NCBI GenBank assembly: GCA_963705835.1
Contig: CAVPLC010000088.1
Span: 95,234 to 159,233 of the forward strand
Direction: 5' to 3'
Length of the DNA stretch: 64,000 nucleotides
Source: Palsa-504 sp963705835
Lineage (GTDB): Bacteria > Actinomycetota > Actinomycetes > Streptosporangiales > Streptosporangiaceae
Below the pieces are notes generated by a model. That model made no database searches. It saw only the letters and a list, made by a program, of their open reading frames with translations, and was not told where the DNA came from. Position 1 is the stretch's first letter. Each line of letters starts with the position of its first letter. The position numbers were made by a program, and so were the translations under genes. Of the stretch, positions 17,090 through 25,729 are shown in pieces.

Positions 17090-17675
17090 GCAACGCCAGG
17101 CCCTCCCGCGACAGAAGGAGGGTGTGGATCCCGAGACCCGTTTCCGCGCCTTGTTTGACGTGGGGTACGCGGCGCTGTGCCGCTACGCCCGGCATCGCGG
17201 GCTGACCGGCCCGGACGCGGAAGACCTCGTCGCGCAGACCATGGAGATCGCGTGGCGGCGCATCGACGACGTACCGACGGCCGAGCCGCTTCCGTGGCTG
17301 TACGCGGTCGCTCATAACCTGTGGCGCAACCAGACGCGCCGGGACCGCCGGCGGCGCGAGCTGGTGGCCCGCTTCCGGGCGTCGCCGCGGGCCGTGGCGT
17401 GCGAGGATCCCGGCGGCCTGGAACCCGGCGTGCTGCGGGCCGCGCTGGCCTCGCTCAGCCACAGCGACCAGGAGGTGCTCCGCCTGGTCGCCTGGGACGG
17501 CCTCACCCCGGCCGAGGTCGCCGTCGTGCTGGGCTGCAGTCCCGTCGCGGCGCGCACCCGGCTGCACCGGGCCCGCGGCCGCCTCGCCGCCCGGCTCGGC
17601 CTCGGCCCGAGCCGGCACCGCGCGGCGGCGGGACACAAGCAGGGTGACAGCCTCGATTCGGTGGAGGTGCCGTGA
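17088..17675 (+). CDS. ECF-family RNA polymerase sigma factor
   Basis: A 195-residue sigma-70 family ECF factor. Region 2 is FRALFDVGYAALCRYARHRG...DAEDLVAQTMEIAWRRID...PWLYAVAHNLWRNQTRR and region 4 is LASLSHSDQEVLRLVAWDGLTPAEVAVVLG with SPVAARTRLHRARGRLAARLG. GAGGAGGG at 17078-17085 sets the ATG at 17088. Its stop overlaps the ATG of the next gene (TGATG), so the pair is translationally coupled; the partner is likely its membrane regulator. Confidence 0.93.
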   Translation: MQRQALPRQKEGVDPETRFRALFDVGYAALCRYARHRGLTGPDAEDLVAQTMEIAWRRIDDVPTAEPLPWLYAVAHNLWRNQTRRDRRRRELVARFRASPRAVACEDPGGLEPGVLRAALASLSHSDQEVLRLVAWDGLTPAEVAVVLGCSPVAARTRLHRARGRLAARLGLGPSRHRAAAGHKQGDSLDSVEVP

Positions 17676-18605
17676 TGACTCCCCTCGACGACGACCTGCT
17701 GACCGCGCTGCGGGCGGCGCGTCCCGATCCCGGCTACCAGCCGTCGGCCGGCTCGGGCGAGGCCACGGCGATGCTGGCCCGCGTCCTGCAGGCCCGTCCG
17801 GAGCCGGGCCCGCCGGTGATCCGGCGCCGGCTCCTGCTGGCCGGGATCCCCGCGATGGCCGGGGCGGCCGCCGTCGGGGTGCTGGTGGCGTCCGTGACCT
17901 CATCCGGCCCCGGCAGCACCCGGCCCACGGTCTCCAGCGTGCGCACCGCGGTGCTCGACGCGTTCGGCCGGGCCAGCGGCGACATCGTCTATTCCACCCG
18001 GACGATCCAGACTCTGGCCGGACCCGTGCTAACCCAGCGCGCCTGGGCGTATCCGGCGTTCCCTGTCCCGGGACAGCAGGTCCGGTTCCGGCTGTTCCTA
18101 GTTCCGGGATGGCGTGCCCGAGGAGGACACGGAGTCCGTTTACACCCAGGACGCCGCCGCCGGCCAGCTCTCCATGTCGACCACGCAGGGTCCGAGCAGC
18201 GCCGAGATCACCGACGTCGAGTACGCCACCCGGACCTGGTCCCGGCAGAAGAGTTCCTCGGTGCTGCTGGCGGGGAGCCTCAGCCCGAGCCTGATCCGGG
18301 ATCAGATCGCCAGCGGCGGATTCACCGTGGTCGGCACGGTGCGCCTGCAGGGCCGCCAGGCCGTCGAGCTCACCTGGTCCCCGCGGCGCGGCCCGATGAC
18401 CGTGACGACGACGCTGTGGGTCGACGCGCAGAGCTACGTCCCGCTGCGTTCGGTGGAAATGATGCGGGCCGGGCCCCGCGACAACGTGCTCGAGACGGAC
18501 ACCACCGACTACCAGATCCTGCCCGCCACCCGAGCCAACCTGGACCTGCTCAACCCGCCCATCCCGGCCGGCTTCACCGAGACCGCCACGTCACCCCACT
18601 TCTAG
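17675..18605 (+). CDS. Membrane protein co-encoded with the ECF sigma factor, frameshifted
   Basis: About 308 residues in two frames. The N-terminal part has a cytoplasmic arm (DDDLLTALRAARPDPGYQP), an RRRLLLAGIPAMAGAAAVGVL membrane helix and an extracytoplasmic start. The second frame (from about 18105) continues as an extracellular beta-rich domain with VELTWSPRRGPMTVTTTLWVD and YVPLRSVEM, similar to CU044_5270-type proteins coded beside ECF genes. A +1 insertion near 18095-18105 explains the break. It probably senses an envelope signal or restrains the sigma factor; no zinc-binding anti-sigma motif is visible. Confidence 0.7.
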
Positions 18606-18658
18606 AAGGGCGCTCCAGATACCTGATCTCAGGGATGCCCTGACGCTTCACTCCGGTG

Positions 18659-19837
18659 ATGCTGGTCGGCGTGAGGGATGACATCGGCGAGGTGCTGGGC
18701 GCGGTCGCGGACCTGGTCCCCGAGTTCCGTATGCGGGCCGGCGAGGCCGAACGGCTCCGGACCATGCCCGCTGACCTGGTGGAGCGGGCCAAGACGGCCG
18801 GGCTGTTCCGGCTCAACCTGCCCCGGTCGCTGGGCGGCTACGAGCTGGCCCCGGCCGTGACCGCGGAAATCTTCGAGCAGATCAGCCGGGCCGACGGATC
18901 GGCCGGCTGGACCATGGTGATCGGCAACAGCACTGCGTTCTTCGCCTGGCTGGACCCGGCGGTGGCCAAGGACATGATCAGCGACGACCCCGGGTTCGTC
19001 TCCACCAGCATGTGGGCCCCCCTCGGGCGGGCCGCGGAAAAGCAGCCTGGTGCGTTCACCGTGTCGGGCCGCTGGCCGTTCAACAGCGGCTGCCCGCACG
19101 CCAGCTGGCTCCAGGTCGGCGTGTTCGTCACCGAGAACGGCGCGCCCGGGGTGCGGGCCGACGGGATCCCGGACTGGCGGTTCGCGTTCGTGCCCGCCGG
19201 GTCCGCGGTGATCGAGGACACCTGGTATGCGCTGGGCCTGTGCGGCACGGGCAGCCATCACCTGTCCTTGTCCGGGGTGCGGGTCCCGCCCGAGCACCTG
19301 GCCGCCCCGTTCTTCGAGCCCGCCCGCCACGACGGGCCGCTGTGGCGGATCCCGCTGGTCACCCTCGGCACGATGTTCCTGGCCGCGGTCCCCCTCGGGG
19401 TCGCGCGACGGGCCCTGGACGAGTTCGCCGCCATCGCGATGGGCAAGGTCCGGGGTCCCGCCGCCCAGAGCATCGCTCACGACGCCGACGCCCAGTCCCA
19501 GCTGGCCAGCGCCGAGGGGATGCTGGCCTCGGCCCGGTCGTTCCTGTTCGAGGTCATCGCCGACGTCTGGGATACGGCCTGCGGCGGAGACCCGCCCAGC
19601 CTCGAGCAGCGGGGCCGGGTCCTGCTGGCCGGCAACCAGGCCGCGCGCGCGGCCACCGAGGCGGCCGACCGGGTGCTCAGGCTGGCGGGCGCCGAGGCCG
19701 TCTTCGCCGGTCATCCCCTGCAACGCTGCTTCCGGGACATCCACACCGCGGGCCAGCACATCCTGTTCAGCCCCGGCCGGGGCCAGGCGTACGCCAAGGT
19801 CCGCCTCGGCATCGACCAGCCAACCTTCATGATCTGA
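18659..19837 (+). CDS. Acyl-CoA dehydrogenase-fold flavoprotein (HsaA-like hydroxylase group)
   Basis: About 392 residues with an acyl-CoA dehydrogenase fold. N-terminal helices (RAKTAGLFRLNLPRSLGGYEL), DGSAGWTMVIGNSTAFFAW, the central beta-domain (FTVSGRWPFNSGCPHASWLQVG), and SVRVPPEHLAAP-like and C-terminal RCFRDIHTAGQHILFSP resemble group D flavin hydroxylases such as HsaA and DszC rather than true acyl-CoA dehydrogenases; the catalytic Glu of the latter is not evident. It would need reduced flavin from a reductase that is not adjacent. Substrate unknown. Confidence 0.8.
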   Translation: MLVGVRDDIGEVLGAVADLVPEFRMRAGEAERLRTMPADLVERAKTAGLFRLNLPRSLGGYELAPAVTAEIFEQISRADGSAGWTMVIGNSTAFFAWLDPAVAKDMISDDPGFVSTSMWAPLGRAAEKQPGAFTVSGRWPFNSGCPHASWLQVGVFVTENGAPGVRADGIPDWRFAFVPAGSAVIEDTWYALGLCGTGSHHLSLSGVRVPPEHLAAPFFEPARHDGPLWRIPLVTLGTMFLAAVPLGVARRALDEFAAIAMGKVRGPAAQSIAHDADAQSQLASAEGMLASARSFLFEVIADVWDTACGGDPPSLEQRGRVLLAGNQAARAATEAADRVLRLAGAEAVFAGHPLQRCFRDIHTAGQHILFSPGRGQAYAKVRLGIDQPTFMI

Positions 19838-19898
19838 GCTGTCCCCTCCGCGCGGACGCGTTCGTCGCTAGCCAGCCGCGGGGCGTTAGTCTGCGGAG

Positions 19899-20522
19899 AT
19901 GTCCCGGGCGCAGCGGCTGAGCGTGGTGCTCGCGCTCAACCTCGCGCTGGTCGCCGCGCTGGTGGCGGTGGGCGTCGGCGCCCACTCGCTCGGGGTGCTG
20001 GCCGAGGGCGGCGACTATCTCCTCGACGCCGCGGGCGCTGGTGTGGCGCTGCTGGCCATCGGCCGTGCCGCCCGCCTGGCCCGCGGTGGCCGGCAGGCGG
20101 ACGCGGCGGCCACCACCCGGATCGCCGCGCTGATCAACTGCGGGTGGCTGCTGATCCTCGAGGTGCTCGTGGCCGGCGCCGCCGTGGACCGGCTCGCCAC
20201 CCGCACGCCCGAGGTTCACGGACTGCCCGTGCTGGTCGTGAGCGGCATCGCCGCGCTGGCGATGACCGCCGCCGCGGTCGTCCTGCGCGGGGACGACGAT
20301 GACGGGCAGGAGCGCGACCTGTCGGTCGCGGCCGTGCTGCTCGACACGGTCGCCGATGCCGCCGCCGCGGCCGGCGTGGCCGTGGCCGGCGCGATCATCT
20401 GGGCCGTCAGGGGCTGGTACTGGCTGGATCCGGCGGTCGCGCTGGCCATCGCGGTGCTGGTCGCCTGCCAGGCGGTGAGGCTGATCCGGACGGTGCTGAG
20501 GTCCGCGCCGGCGGCGGGCTGA
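19899..20522 (+). CDS. CDF-like cation efflux membrane protein
   Basis: A 207-residue membrane protein with about six helices and no cytoplasmic C-terminal domain. NLALVAALVAVGVGAHSLGVLAEGGDYLLDAAGAGVALL aligns with the first two helices of cation diffusion facilitators and AVLLDTVADAAAAAGV with WYWLDPAVALAIAVLVACQA with helices five and six. The usual HxxxD metal sites are replaced by DxxxD-like patterns, so metal choice may differ or transport may be lost. Its 3' end converges on the aldolase gene with a 70-base gap. Confidence 0.7.
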   Translation: MSRAQRLSVVLALNLALVAALVAVGVGAHSLGVLAEGGDYLLDAAGAGVALLAIGRAARLARGGRQADAAATTRIAALINCGWLLILEVLVAGAAVDRLATRTPEVHGLPVLVVSGIAALAMTAAAVVLRGDDDDGQERDLSVAAVLLDTVADAAAAAGVAVAGAIIWAVRGWYWLDPAVALAIAVLVACQAVRLIRTVLRSAPAAG

Positions 20523-20592
20523 AACTCACGTGCGCGGCCGGGCCTCCTGGGGTACCGTCCGGCGGGTGGAGGATGTCTCGGTGTGGCAGAAG

Positions 20593-21261
20593 TTATGCGC
20601 GGACCGTGCCCCGGCTGTCGAAGGCCATGGCTCGCTGCAGGGCCGCGGCCCGCATCTCGGGCGGGATCTCCACCGGGCCGCCGAGCCCGCTGGTGTTGAC
20701 GCCGGCCTGGGCGGCCTCCTCGACCACGCTGCCGACCAGGATGGCCAGGTCGGGGGTGCGGTGGAAGACGAGCACGCCGTGGTTGGCCAGCAGCACCGCC
20801 GGGACGCCGGCGGTGGCGGCGCTGCGGATGTTGGCGACCGCCTCAGCCGACCCGCGCGGCCCGTAGCCGGCCACCGGCACGCCGTCGGCCAGCCCGAACA
20901 TGGCCATGGCCTCGACCCAGCAGCCGATGCGGCGGTGCGCGACCGCGTAGGCCGTGGCGTACGGCGAGTGCGTGTGCAGCACGCAGCCGACCTCGGGGTG
21001 ATCTTGGTACATGGCCGTGTGCATGGCGACCACGGCGCCCTGGATGGGCGGCAGGTCGCCCTCGAGCAGGGTCCCGTCCAGCCCCACCCGCACGACGGCG
21101 GAGGCGGGATGCCCGCGCAGCGACGGGCCGGCGGTGAAGTACATCTCCTGCGCACCGGGCACCCGGACGCTGACGTTGCCGTGCCCGTTGGCGGAGATGG
21201 CCCCGCTGGCCACCACGCGCTGGGCGATCTCGGCGACCTGCTCAGCGAGGTCCTTGTCCAT
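20593..21261 (-). CDS. Class II aldolase/adducin family protein
   Basis: A 222-residue zinc enzyme of the fuculose-phosphate aldolase family. SANGHGNVSVRVPG is the phosphate/substrate loop, VLHTHSPYATAYA gives the two zinc His, and LANHGVLVF the third. The family includes sugar-phosphate aldolases, epimerases and decarboxylases of hydroxylated acids. It lies just upstream of a gamma carbonic anhydrase-like gene on the same strand (35-base gap), so the two may be co-transcribed. Exact substrate unknown. Confidence 0.88.
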   Translation of the reverse strand: MDKDLAEQVAEIAQRVVASGAISANGHGNVSVRVPGAQEMYFTAGPSLRGHPASAVVRVGLDGTLLEGDLPPIQGAVVAMHTAMYQDHPEVGCVLHTHSPYATAYAVAHRRIGCWVEAMAMFGLADGVPVAGYGPRGSAEAVANIRSAATAGVPAVLLANHGVLVFHRTPDLAILVGSVVEEAAQAGVNTSGLGGPVEIPPEMRAAALQRAMAFDSRGTVRA

Positions 21262-21296
21262 GACGCACCATCCCCTCCCGGGGCGATGGTAACGCG

Positions 21297-21845
21297 TTAC
21301 CCTGCGGGTCGGCTATCCCGGCCCGGGACGGGCCGGACGCTGGCCGCGTGCCGCCGGGCCAGCTCACGGTAGAGCTCGGGGTTGGTCTGCACCCACTGCC
21401 TGGCGCCCGGGCTGAGCTCACCGACGATGCGCGCGGGGACCCCGGCGGCGAGCAGGCCGTCACCGATGACCATCCCCGGCGGGACCGTGGCCCCGGCCGC
21501 GACCACGGCGCGGCGGCCCACGACCGCGCCGTCGAGCACCGTGGCGCCGTTGCCGACCAGCGCTTCGGCGCCGATGACCGCGCCGTGGACGACGCACAGG
21601 TGACCGATGGTCGCCCCCTCCCCCACCTCGGTCACCGGGTCGGCCCCGCCGTGCAGGACCGACCCGTCCTGGATATTGGCGCCGCGGCGGACCAGGATCG
21701 GCCCGAAGTCGGCCCGCAGCACGGCCCCGTACCAGACCGACGCCTCGGCCTCCACGTGCACGTCCCCGACCAGGGTGGCGGTGGGCGCGATCCACGCGCT
21801 GGGGCTGACGTCAGGCTCGCGGCCTTCGAAGGCGAACAATGGCAT
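21297..21845 (-). CDS. Gamma carbonic anhydrase-family left-handed beta-helix protein
   Basis: About 182 residues built of hexapeptide repeats (for example WIAPTATLVGDVHVEAEASVWYGAVLRADFG, GANIQDGSVLH). GHLCVVHGA supplies two metal His; the third expected His is in the VLHGG segment. The C-terminal helix (ARQWVQTNPELYRELARRH) is typical of YrdA/PaaY proteins. These bind zinc and act as carbonic anhydrases or thioesterases. ATG 21845 is preferred; a GTG at 21860 is in frame. Confidence 0.88.
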   Translation of the reverse strand: MPLFAFEGREPDVSPSAWIAPTATLVGDVHVEAEASVWYGAVLRADFGPILVRRGANIQDGSVLHGGADPVTEVGEGATIGHLCVVHGAVIGAEALVGNGATVLDGAVVGRRAVVAAGATVPPGMVIGDGLLAAGVPARIVGELSPGARQWVQTNPELYRELARRHAASVRPVPGRDSRPAG

Positions 21846-21918
21846 CTGCCTATGATGCACGCGGGCACCCTAAGGCGGCCCTTCGGCTCGGATTCGGATC
21901 GTGGCTATGCTGCACCTT

Positions 21919-22713
21919 ATGTCAGGGCCAGTGGCGGGCACCGCCGAAGTGCCTGGTCCGGTGAGCGACGGCGTGCAGCGGATCCAGGCCGTCGACCGGG
22001 CCATCGTGCTGCTCAAGGCGGTCGCCGCGAGCAGCACACCGCCGACCGTGCTCGAACTGGCCCGCCGCTGCGGCATCAACCGGGCCACCGCGTGGCGGCT
22101 GCTGCGCACGCTCGAGCATCACGGGCTGGTCGACCGGGACTCGGTCACCCAGCGGTACACGGTGGGCTACGGCGCCACCGTGATCGCGTCGGCCGTGACC
22201 GACGACGCGCTGATCCGCCGGGTCCGGCCGCTGCTGACCGACCTGTGCCTGCGCACCGCGGAGGCGGTCACCCTGGCCGTGGCCAGGCGGTTCAACCTGG
22301 TCTACGTCGACCAGGTGGAGCCGCCGAACATGATGGCACCGAACTGGCTGGACAAGCCGCTCCCGCTGCACGCCACCTCGGGCGGCAAGGCCTTCCTGGC
22401 CTGGCTGGGCCGGGACGAGCGCGACGCCATCCTCCCCGCGGAACTGCCGCGCTACACCGACCACACCGTCACCGACCGGGAGGAGCTTGAGCGCGAGCTC
22501 GCCGAGGTCCGCCGGACCGGGTTCGCGCTGTGCGACCGGGAGTACGAGGAGTTCTCCTCGGGCGCGTCCGCGGCCGTGCTCAACTCCAGGCGGGCGCCGA
22601 TCGCGGTGGTCAACGTGTGGGGCCCCGCGCCGATGAACTCGGCCCGGCGGCTGCGCGAGATCGGCCGGGAGGCCACCAAGACGGCCGCCGAGATCCGCGA
22701 TCTGCTGGACTGA
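21919..22713 (+). CDS. IclR-family transcriptional regulator
   Basis: About 264 residues. N-terminal winged HTH: RIQAVDRAIVLLKAVAASS, PPTVLELARRCGINRATAWRLLRTLEHHGLV, followed by the IclR effector domain with PLPLHATSGGKAFLAWL and TGFALCDREYEEFSSGASAAVLNSR. It is transcribed towards the carnitine-type catabolic genes, 140 bases upstream of the first, and is the likely controller of both units through the shared GTTC-N7-GAAC sites. GTG 21901 and ATG 21907 are alternative starts. Confidence 0.92.
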   Translation: MSGPVAGTAEVPGPVSDGVQRIQAVDRAIVLLKAVAASSTPPTVLELARRCGINRATAWRLLRTLEHHGLVDRDSVTQRYTVGYGATVIASAVTDDALIRRVRPLLTDLCLRTAEAVTLAVARRFNLVYVDQVEPPNMMAPNWLDKPLPLHATSGGKAFLAWLGRDERDAILPAELPRYTDHTVTDREELERELAEVRRTGFALCDREYEEFSSGASAAVLNSRRAPIAVVNVWGPAPMNSARRLREIGREATKTAAEIRDLLD

Positions 22714-22775
22714 GCGCACGCAGGATGCTCCGTTCGGCCCAAAAAATACTGGCGCGGGACGGCCACCCTTGGATA

Positions 22776-22803
22776 TTGACCGGTACCGGAAAGGCCCTAT
22801 ACG
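22776..22803 (+). promoter_or_regulatory. Promoter of the kce operon (TTGACC-N16-TATACG)
   Basis: TTGACC at 22776-22781 and TATACG at 22798-22803, spaced by 16 bases, form a good housekeeping-sigma promoter. It points at the beta-keto acid cleavage gene 50 bases downstream. The surrounding stretch is unusually A/T-rich for the window. Confidence 0.65.
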
Positions 22804-22823
22804 CTGCACATTAGTAACAAAAC

Positions 22824-22838
22824 GTTCGTATCGTGAAC
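22824..22838. promoter_or_regulatory. Putative IclR operator 1 (GTTC-N7-GAAC)
   Basis: A 15-base palindrome, GTTCGTATCGTGAAC, between the promoter and the ribosome site of the cleavage-enzyme gene. It recurs with the same spacing upstream of the transporter gene at 25626-25640 (GTTCGCATCATGAAC). Eleven to twelve of fifteen positions are shared and the half-sites are identical. Placement downstream of -10 suits repression by the adjacent IclR protein. Confidence 0.6.
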
Positions 22839-22853
22839 AGTGGGAGGCCCGCG

Positions 22854-23786
22854 ATGGCAGGCAAGGTCATCATCACCTGCGCGCTCACCGGCTCCGGGCA
22901 CACCCCGTCGATGTCGCCGTACCTGCCGTACACGGTCAGCGACATCGTCGACCAGGGAGTGGCCGCCGCCGAGGCGGGCGCCGCGGTGCTGCACCTGCAC
23001 GCGCGGAACCCGGAGGACGGCAGTCCTTCGCCGGACACGGCGCTGTTCGCCGAGTACGCCAAGGGGATCAAGGCACGCAGCGACGTGGTGGTGAGCTTCT
23101 CCACCGGCGGCGGAACCGGCATGACGCCGACGGAGCGGCTGCAACCCGTCCTCGAGCTGAGGCCGGAGCTGTGCACGCTGAACCTGGGCACGATGAACTA
23201 CGGCAGCTTCCCGATGATCGACCGGTACCGGGGGCAGTTCAAGTACGACTGGGAGGAGCCGTACCTGGAGTCGACGAGGGCCGAGCCGTTCGTCTCCACG
23301 TACGCGGACATCGAGTACATGCTCGAGGTGGTCGGGCCGCAGACGGGAACCCGGTTCGAGGCCGAGGCGTACGACACCTCTCACCTGTACACGCTGGCCT
23401 ACTACCTGGACAAGGGGATGGTGCAGCCGCCGGTGTTCGTGCAGACGATCTTCGGGACCATGGGCGGGATCGGTCCGGACGTCGACCACATCGTGCACAT
23501 GAAGCGGACCGCGGACCGGCTGCTTGGCGACGCGTACCAGTGGTCCACGCTGGGCGCGGGCCGGTTCCAGATGGGCATCGTGACCGCGGCGGCGATCATG
23601 GGCTCGCACGTCCGGGTCGGCCTGGAGGACAGCCTGTACCTGGGCAAGGGCCAGATCGCCGAGTCCAACGCCAGCCAGGTGACCAGGATCAGGGGGATCC
23701 TCGAGGCGCTGTCGCTGGAGGTGGCCACGCCGGCCGAGGCGCGGGAGCTACTGGGCCTCAAGGGCCTGGACAATGTGGGCTACTGA
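22854..23786 (+). CDS. Beta-keto acid cleavage enzyme (BKACE, DUF849), probable 3-dehydrocarnitine cleavage enzyme
   Basis: A 310-residue zinc enzyme of the DUF849/Kce family: KVIITCALTGSGHTPSMSPYLPYT at the N-terminus, AAVLHLHARNPEDG giving the two metal His, and TFGxMGG-like IFGTMGGIGPDVDH. BKACE enzymes condense a beta-keto acid with acetyl-CoA and cleave it. Beside a carnitine 3-dehydrogenase and a betainyl-CoA-type thioesterase, the expected substrate is 3-dehydrocarnitine, giving betainyl-CoA and acetoacetate. GGGAGG precedes the ATG at 22854. It overlaps the next gene by 14 bases. Confidence 0.88.
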   Translation: MAGKVIITCALTGSGHTPSMSPYLPYTVSDIVDQGVAAAEAGAAVLHLHARNPEDGSPSPDTALFAEYAKGIKARSDVVVSFSTGGGTGMTPTERLQPVLELRPELCTLNLGTMNYGSFPMIDRYRGQFKYDWEEPYLESTRAEPFVSTYADIEYMLEVVGPQTGTRFEAEAYDTSHLYTLAYYLDKGMVQPPVFVQTIFGTMGGIGPDVDHIVHMKRTADRLLGDAYQWSTLGAGRFQMGIVTAAAIMGSHVRVGLEDSLYLGKGQIAESNASQVTRIRGILEALSLEVATPAEARELLGLKGLDNVGY

Positions 23787-24552
23787 GGCCCATCTCGAAC
23801 TCGAGGGCATTACCGGCGTTACGTTCGACAGCGACGGGCACCGCCTGGTCGGGGTCTTGTACCTGGCCCGCGGGCCGGGGCCGAAACCCACCGCGCTGCT
23901 GCTGCACGGCTGCCCGGGCCTGGAGAAGAACCTCGACCTCGCGGCGGCGCTGCGGGACCGGGGCTGGAATGCGCTGCTGTTCCACTACCGCGGCTGCTGG
24001 GGCAGCGCGGGCCGGTACGACCTGCGCACGATCTCCCGCGACGTGATCGCGGCGGTGGACTTCCTCGCTGAGCACCCGGCGGTGGACGCGGGGCGGATCG
24101 CGGTGCTGGGGCACAGCATGGGCGGCTGGGCCGCCGTCGTGACCGCCGCCGTCGAGCCGCGGCTGCGCGCGGTGGCCGTATACGGCGCGGCGGTGCGGCT
24201 CTGGGCGAGCCTCCGGCTCAGCCGCGAGCGGGTAGAGGAGGAGTTCACCCGGTTCCTCGCGGTCACGCCGGAGGAGTTCGCGGCGCAGGTGTCCGAGGTG
24301 GGACGGCGGGTTGGCGCGCTGGATGCGGTCGCGGCGATCGGGCCGCGGCCGCTGCTCGTGGTGCACGGCACGCAGGACCGGTGGGTGCCCGTGGCGCAGG
24401 CCCGTGAGCTCGCGGCGCGGGCCGGGCCGGGGTGCCGGTACGTCGAGGTGGAGGGGGCGGACCACGCCTTCTCCTGGCACCGGGCCTTTCTGGCGGAGCT
24501 GGTCGCGGGCTGGCTCGACGAGGCGCTGACCTGTGAGGGGGCGAGGGGATGA
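23773..24552 (+). CDS. Alpha/beta hydrolase
   Basis: A 259-residue serine hydrolase. LLHGCPGLEKN carries the oxyanion region, GHSMGG the nucleophile elbow, DRWVPVAQARELA the acid region, and GADHAFSWHR the catalytic His. It is close to the YcjY/dienelactone-hydrolase-like type with a small lid. Embedded between the cleavage enzyme and the carnitine dehydrogenase, it overlaps both (14 and 4 bases), so it is part of the same translationally coupled unit. An acylcarnitine esterase that feeds free carnitine to the pathway is a reasonable guess, not shown. Confidence 0.82.
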   Translation: MWATEAHLELEGITGVTFDSDGHRLVGVLYLARGPGPKPTALLLHGCPGLEKNLDLAAALRDRGWNALLFHYRGCWGSAGRYDLRTISRDVIAAVDFLAEHPAVDAGRIAVLGHSMGGWAAVVTAAVEPRLRAVAVYGAAVRLWASLRLSRERVEEEFTRFLAVTPEEFAAQVSEVGRRVGALDAVAAIGPRPLLVVHGTQDRWVPVAQARELAARAGPGCRYVEVEGADHAFSWHRAFLAELVAGWLDEALTCEGARG

Positions 24553-25560
24553 CTGGTGTGCGGCCGGAGCAGGCGCGGCGGGTGGGGATCGTCGGCGCCG
24601 GGGTGATCGGCGGCGGGTGGGCGCTGCACTACCTGCGCACCGGCTTCGACGTCGACGTGTACGACCCGTCGCCGGACGCGCGCGGTGACCTGCTGCGCAT
24701 GGTGTCGTCGAACTGGCCGCTGCTCGAGCGGATGGGGCTGCGGGAAGGGGCGAGCCCGGACCGGCTCGCCTTCCACGACAGCCTGGCCGGCGCGGTCGGC
24801 GACGCCGACGTGGTGCAGGAGAACGCGCCGGAGAACGGGCCGGTCAAGCGGCGGGTGCTGGCCGACGTGGACCGCGCCGCGCGGCCCGGGGTGGTCATCG
24901 CGTCGAGCACGTCGGGGTTCGCGATGACCATGCTGCAGGCCGACTGCGAGCACCCCGAGCGCTGCGTGGTCGGTCATCCGTTCAACCCGCCGTACCTGAT
25001 CCCGGTGGTCGAGGTGGTGGGCGGCTCGCGGACGGATCCGGCGGCGGTGGACTGGCTGGTCGCGTTCTACGCGTCCACGGGCAAGCGGCCGCTGCGGCTG
25101 AGCCATGAACTCCCGGGGTTCGTGGGGAACCGGCTGCAGGAGGCGATGTGGCGGGAGGCCCTGCACATGGTCGCGGCGGGCGAGGCGACGGTGGAGGAGA
25201 TCGACGCCTCGATCGCGTTCGGGCCGGGGCTGCGCTGGGCGCTGATGGGACCGTGTTCTCACGTTCCACCTGGCCGGAGGGGCCGGGGGCATGGCGCACA
25301 TGCTGGACCACTTCGGCGCCGCGCTGGAAGAGCCGTGGACCCGGCTGCAGGCGCCGCCGCTCACGGCCGAACTCCGGGACCGGATGATCGAGGGCTGCCT
25401 GCGGGAAGCCGACGGACGTTCGGTCGCCGAACTCGAGCGGCTGCGGGACGGCTTCCTGGCCGACCTGCTCGACCTGGTCGACCGGTACGCGGTGGCGCCC
25501 CGGGTTCGCGGGGCCGAGGCGGTCGCTGCGGCCGGGCCGACGGCGGCGGCCCTCGGGTGA
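24549..25560 (+). CDS. Carnitine 3-dehydrogenase (3-hydroxyacyl-CoA dehydrogenase fold), frameshifted
   Basis: About 337 residues across two frames. VGIVGAGVIGGGWA is the NAD Rossmann loop; QENAPENGPVKRRVL, ASSTSGFAMTMLQADCEHPER and VVGHPFNPPYLIPVVEVVGG (catalytic His) and FVGNRLQEAMWREALHMV match L-carnitine dehydrogenases closely. It oxidises carnitine to 3-dehydrocarnitine with NAD. The frame breaks at about 25256 (extra base in CCGTGTTCTC) and resumes as LTFHLAGGAGGMAHMLDHFG, the expected continuation. The single +1 is probably an error. No C-terminal thioesterase domain is fused; that function is separate at 31078. Confidence 0.85.
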
Positions 25561-25568
25561 TGTGATCC

Positions 25569-25598
25569 TTGACACACTGCACAGGCCGTCTTTACCAT
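25569..25598 (+). promoter_or_regulatory. Promoter of the ABC transporter unit (TTGACA with TACCAT)
   Basis: A consensus TTGACA at 25569-25574, followed after 18 bases by TACCAT (25593-25598), in an A/T-rich stretch just after the dehydrogenase gene. It points to the substrate-binding protein gene. The -10 is imperfect. Confidence 0.5.
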
Positions 25599-25625
25599 CG
25601 GCCTAAATCACATTATGCACATTAT

Positions 25626-25640
25626 GTTCGCATCATGAAC
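25626..25640. promoter_or_regulatory. Putative IclR operator 2 (GTTC-N7-GAAC)
   Basis: GTTCGCATCATGAAC, the second copy of the palindrome found before the cleavage-enzyme gene. Both copies are preceded by a CACATTA tract and lie 25-35 bases downstream of a -10 element. This suggests one regulator controls enzymes and importer together. Confidence 0.6.
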
Positions 25641-25729
25641 TCAGAACTCGTGAGCGTGTAACAGGACGAACACCGCGGCATCCGGATCCATAGCGGCCTC
25701 ACCGCTTCGCGCACCGCCGGGAGCAAGAC

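Noticed and set aside
25251..25565. Reading the carnitine dehydrogenase C-terminus as a separate gene
   Set aside because: The downstream frame continues the family sequence exactly after one extra base and has no start or ribosome site of its own.
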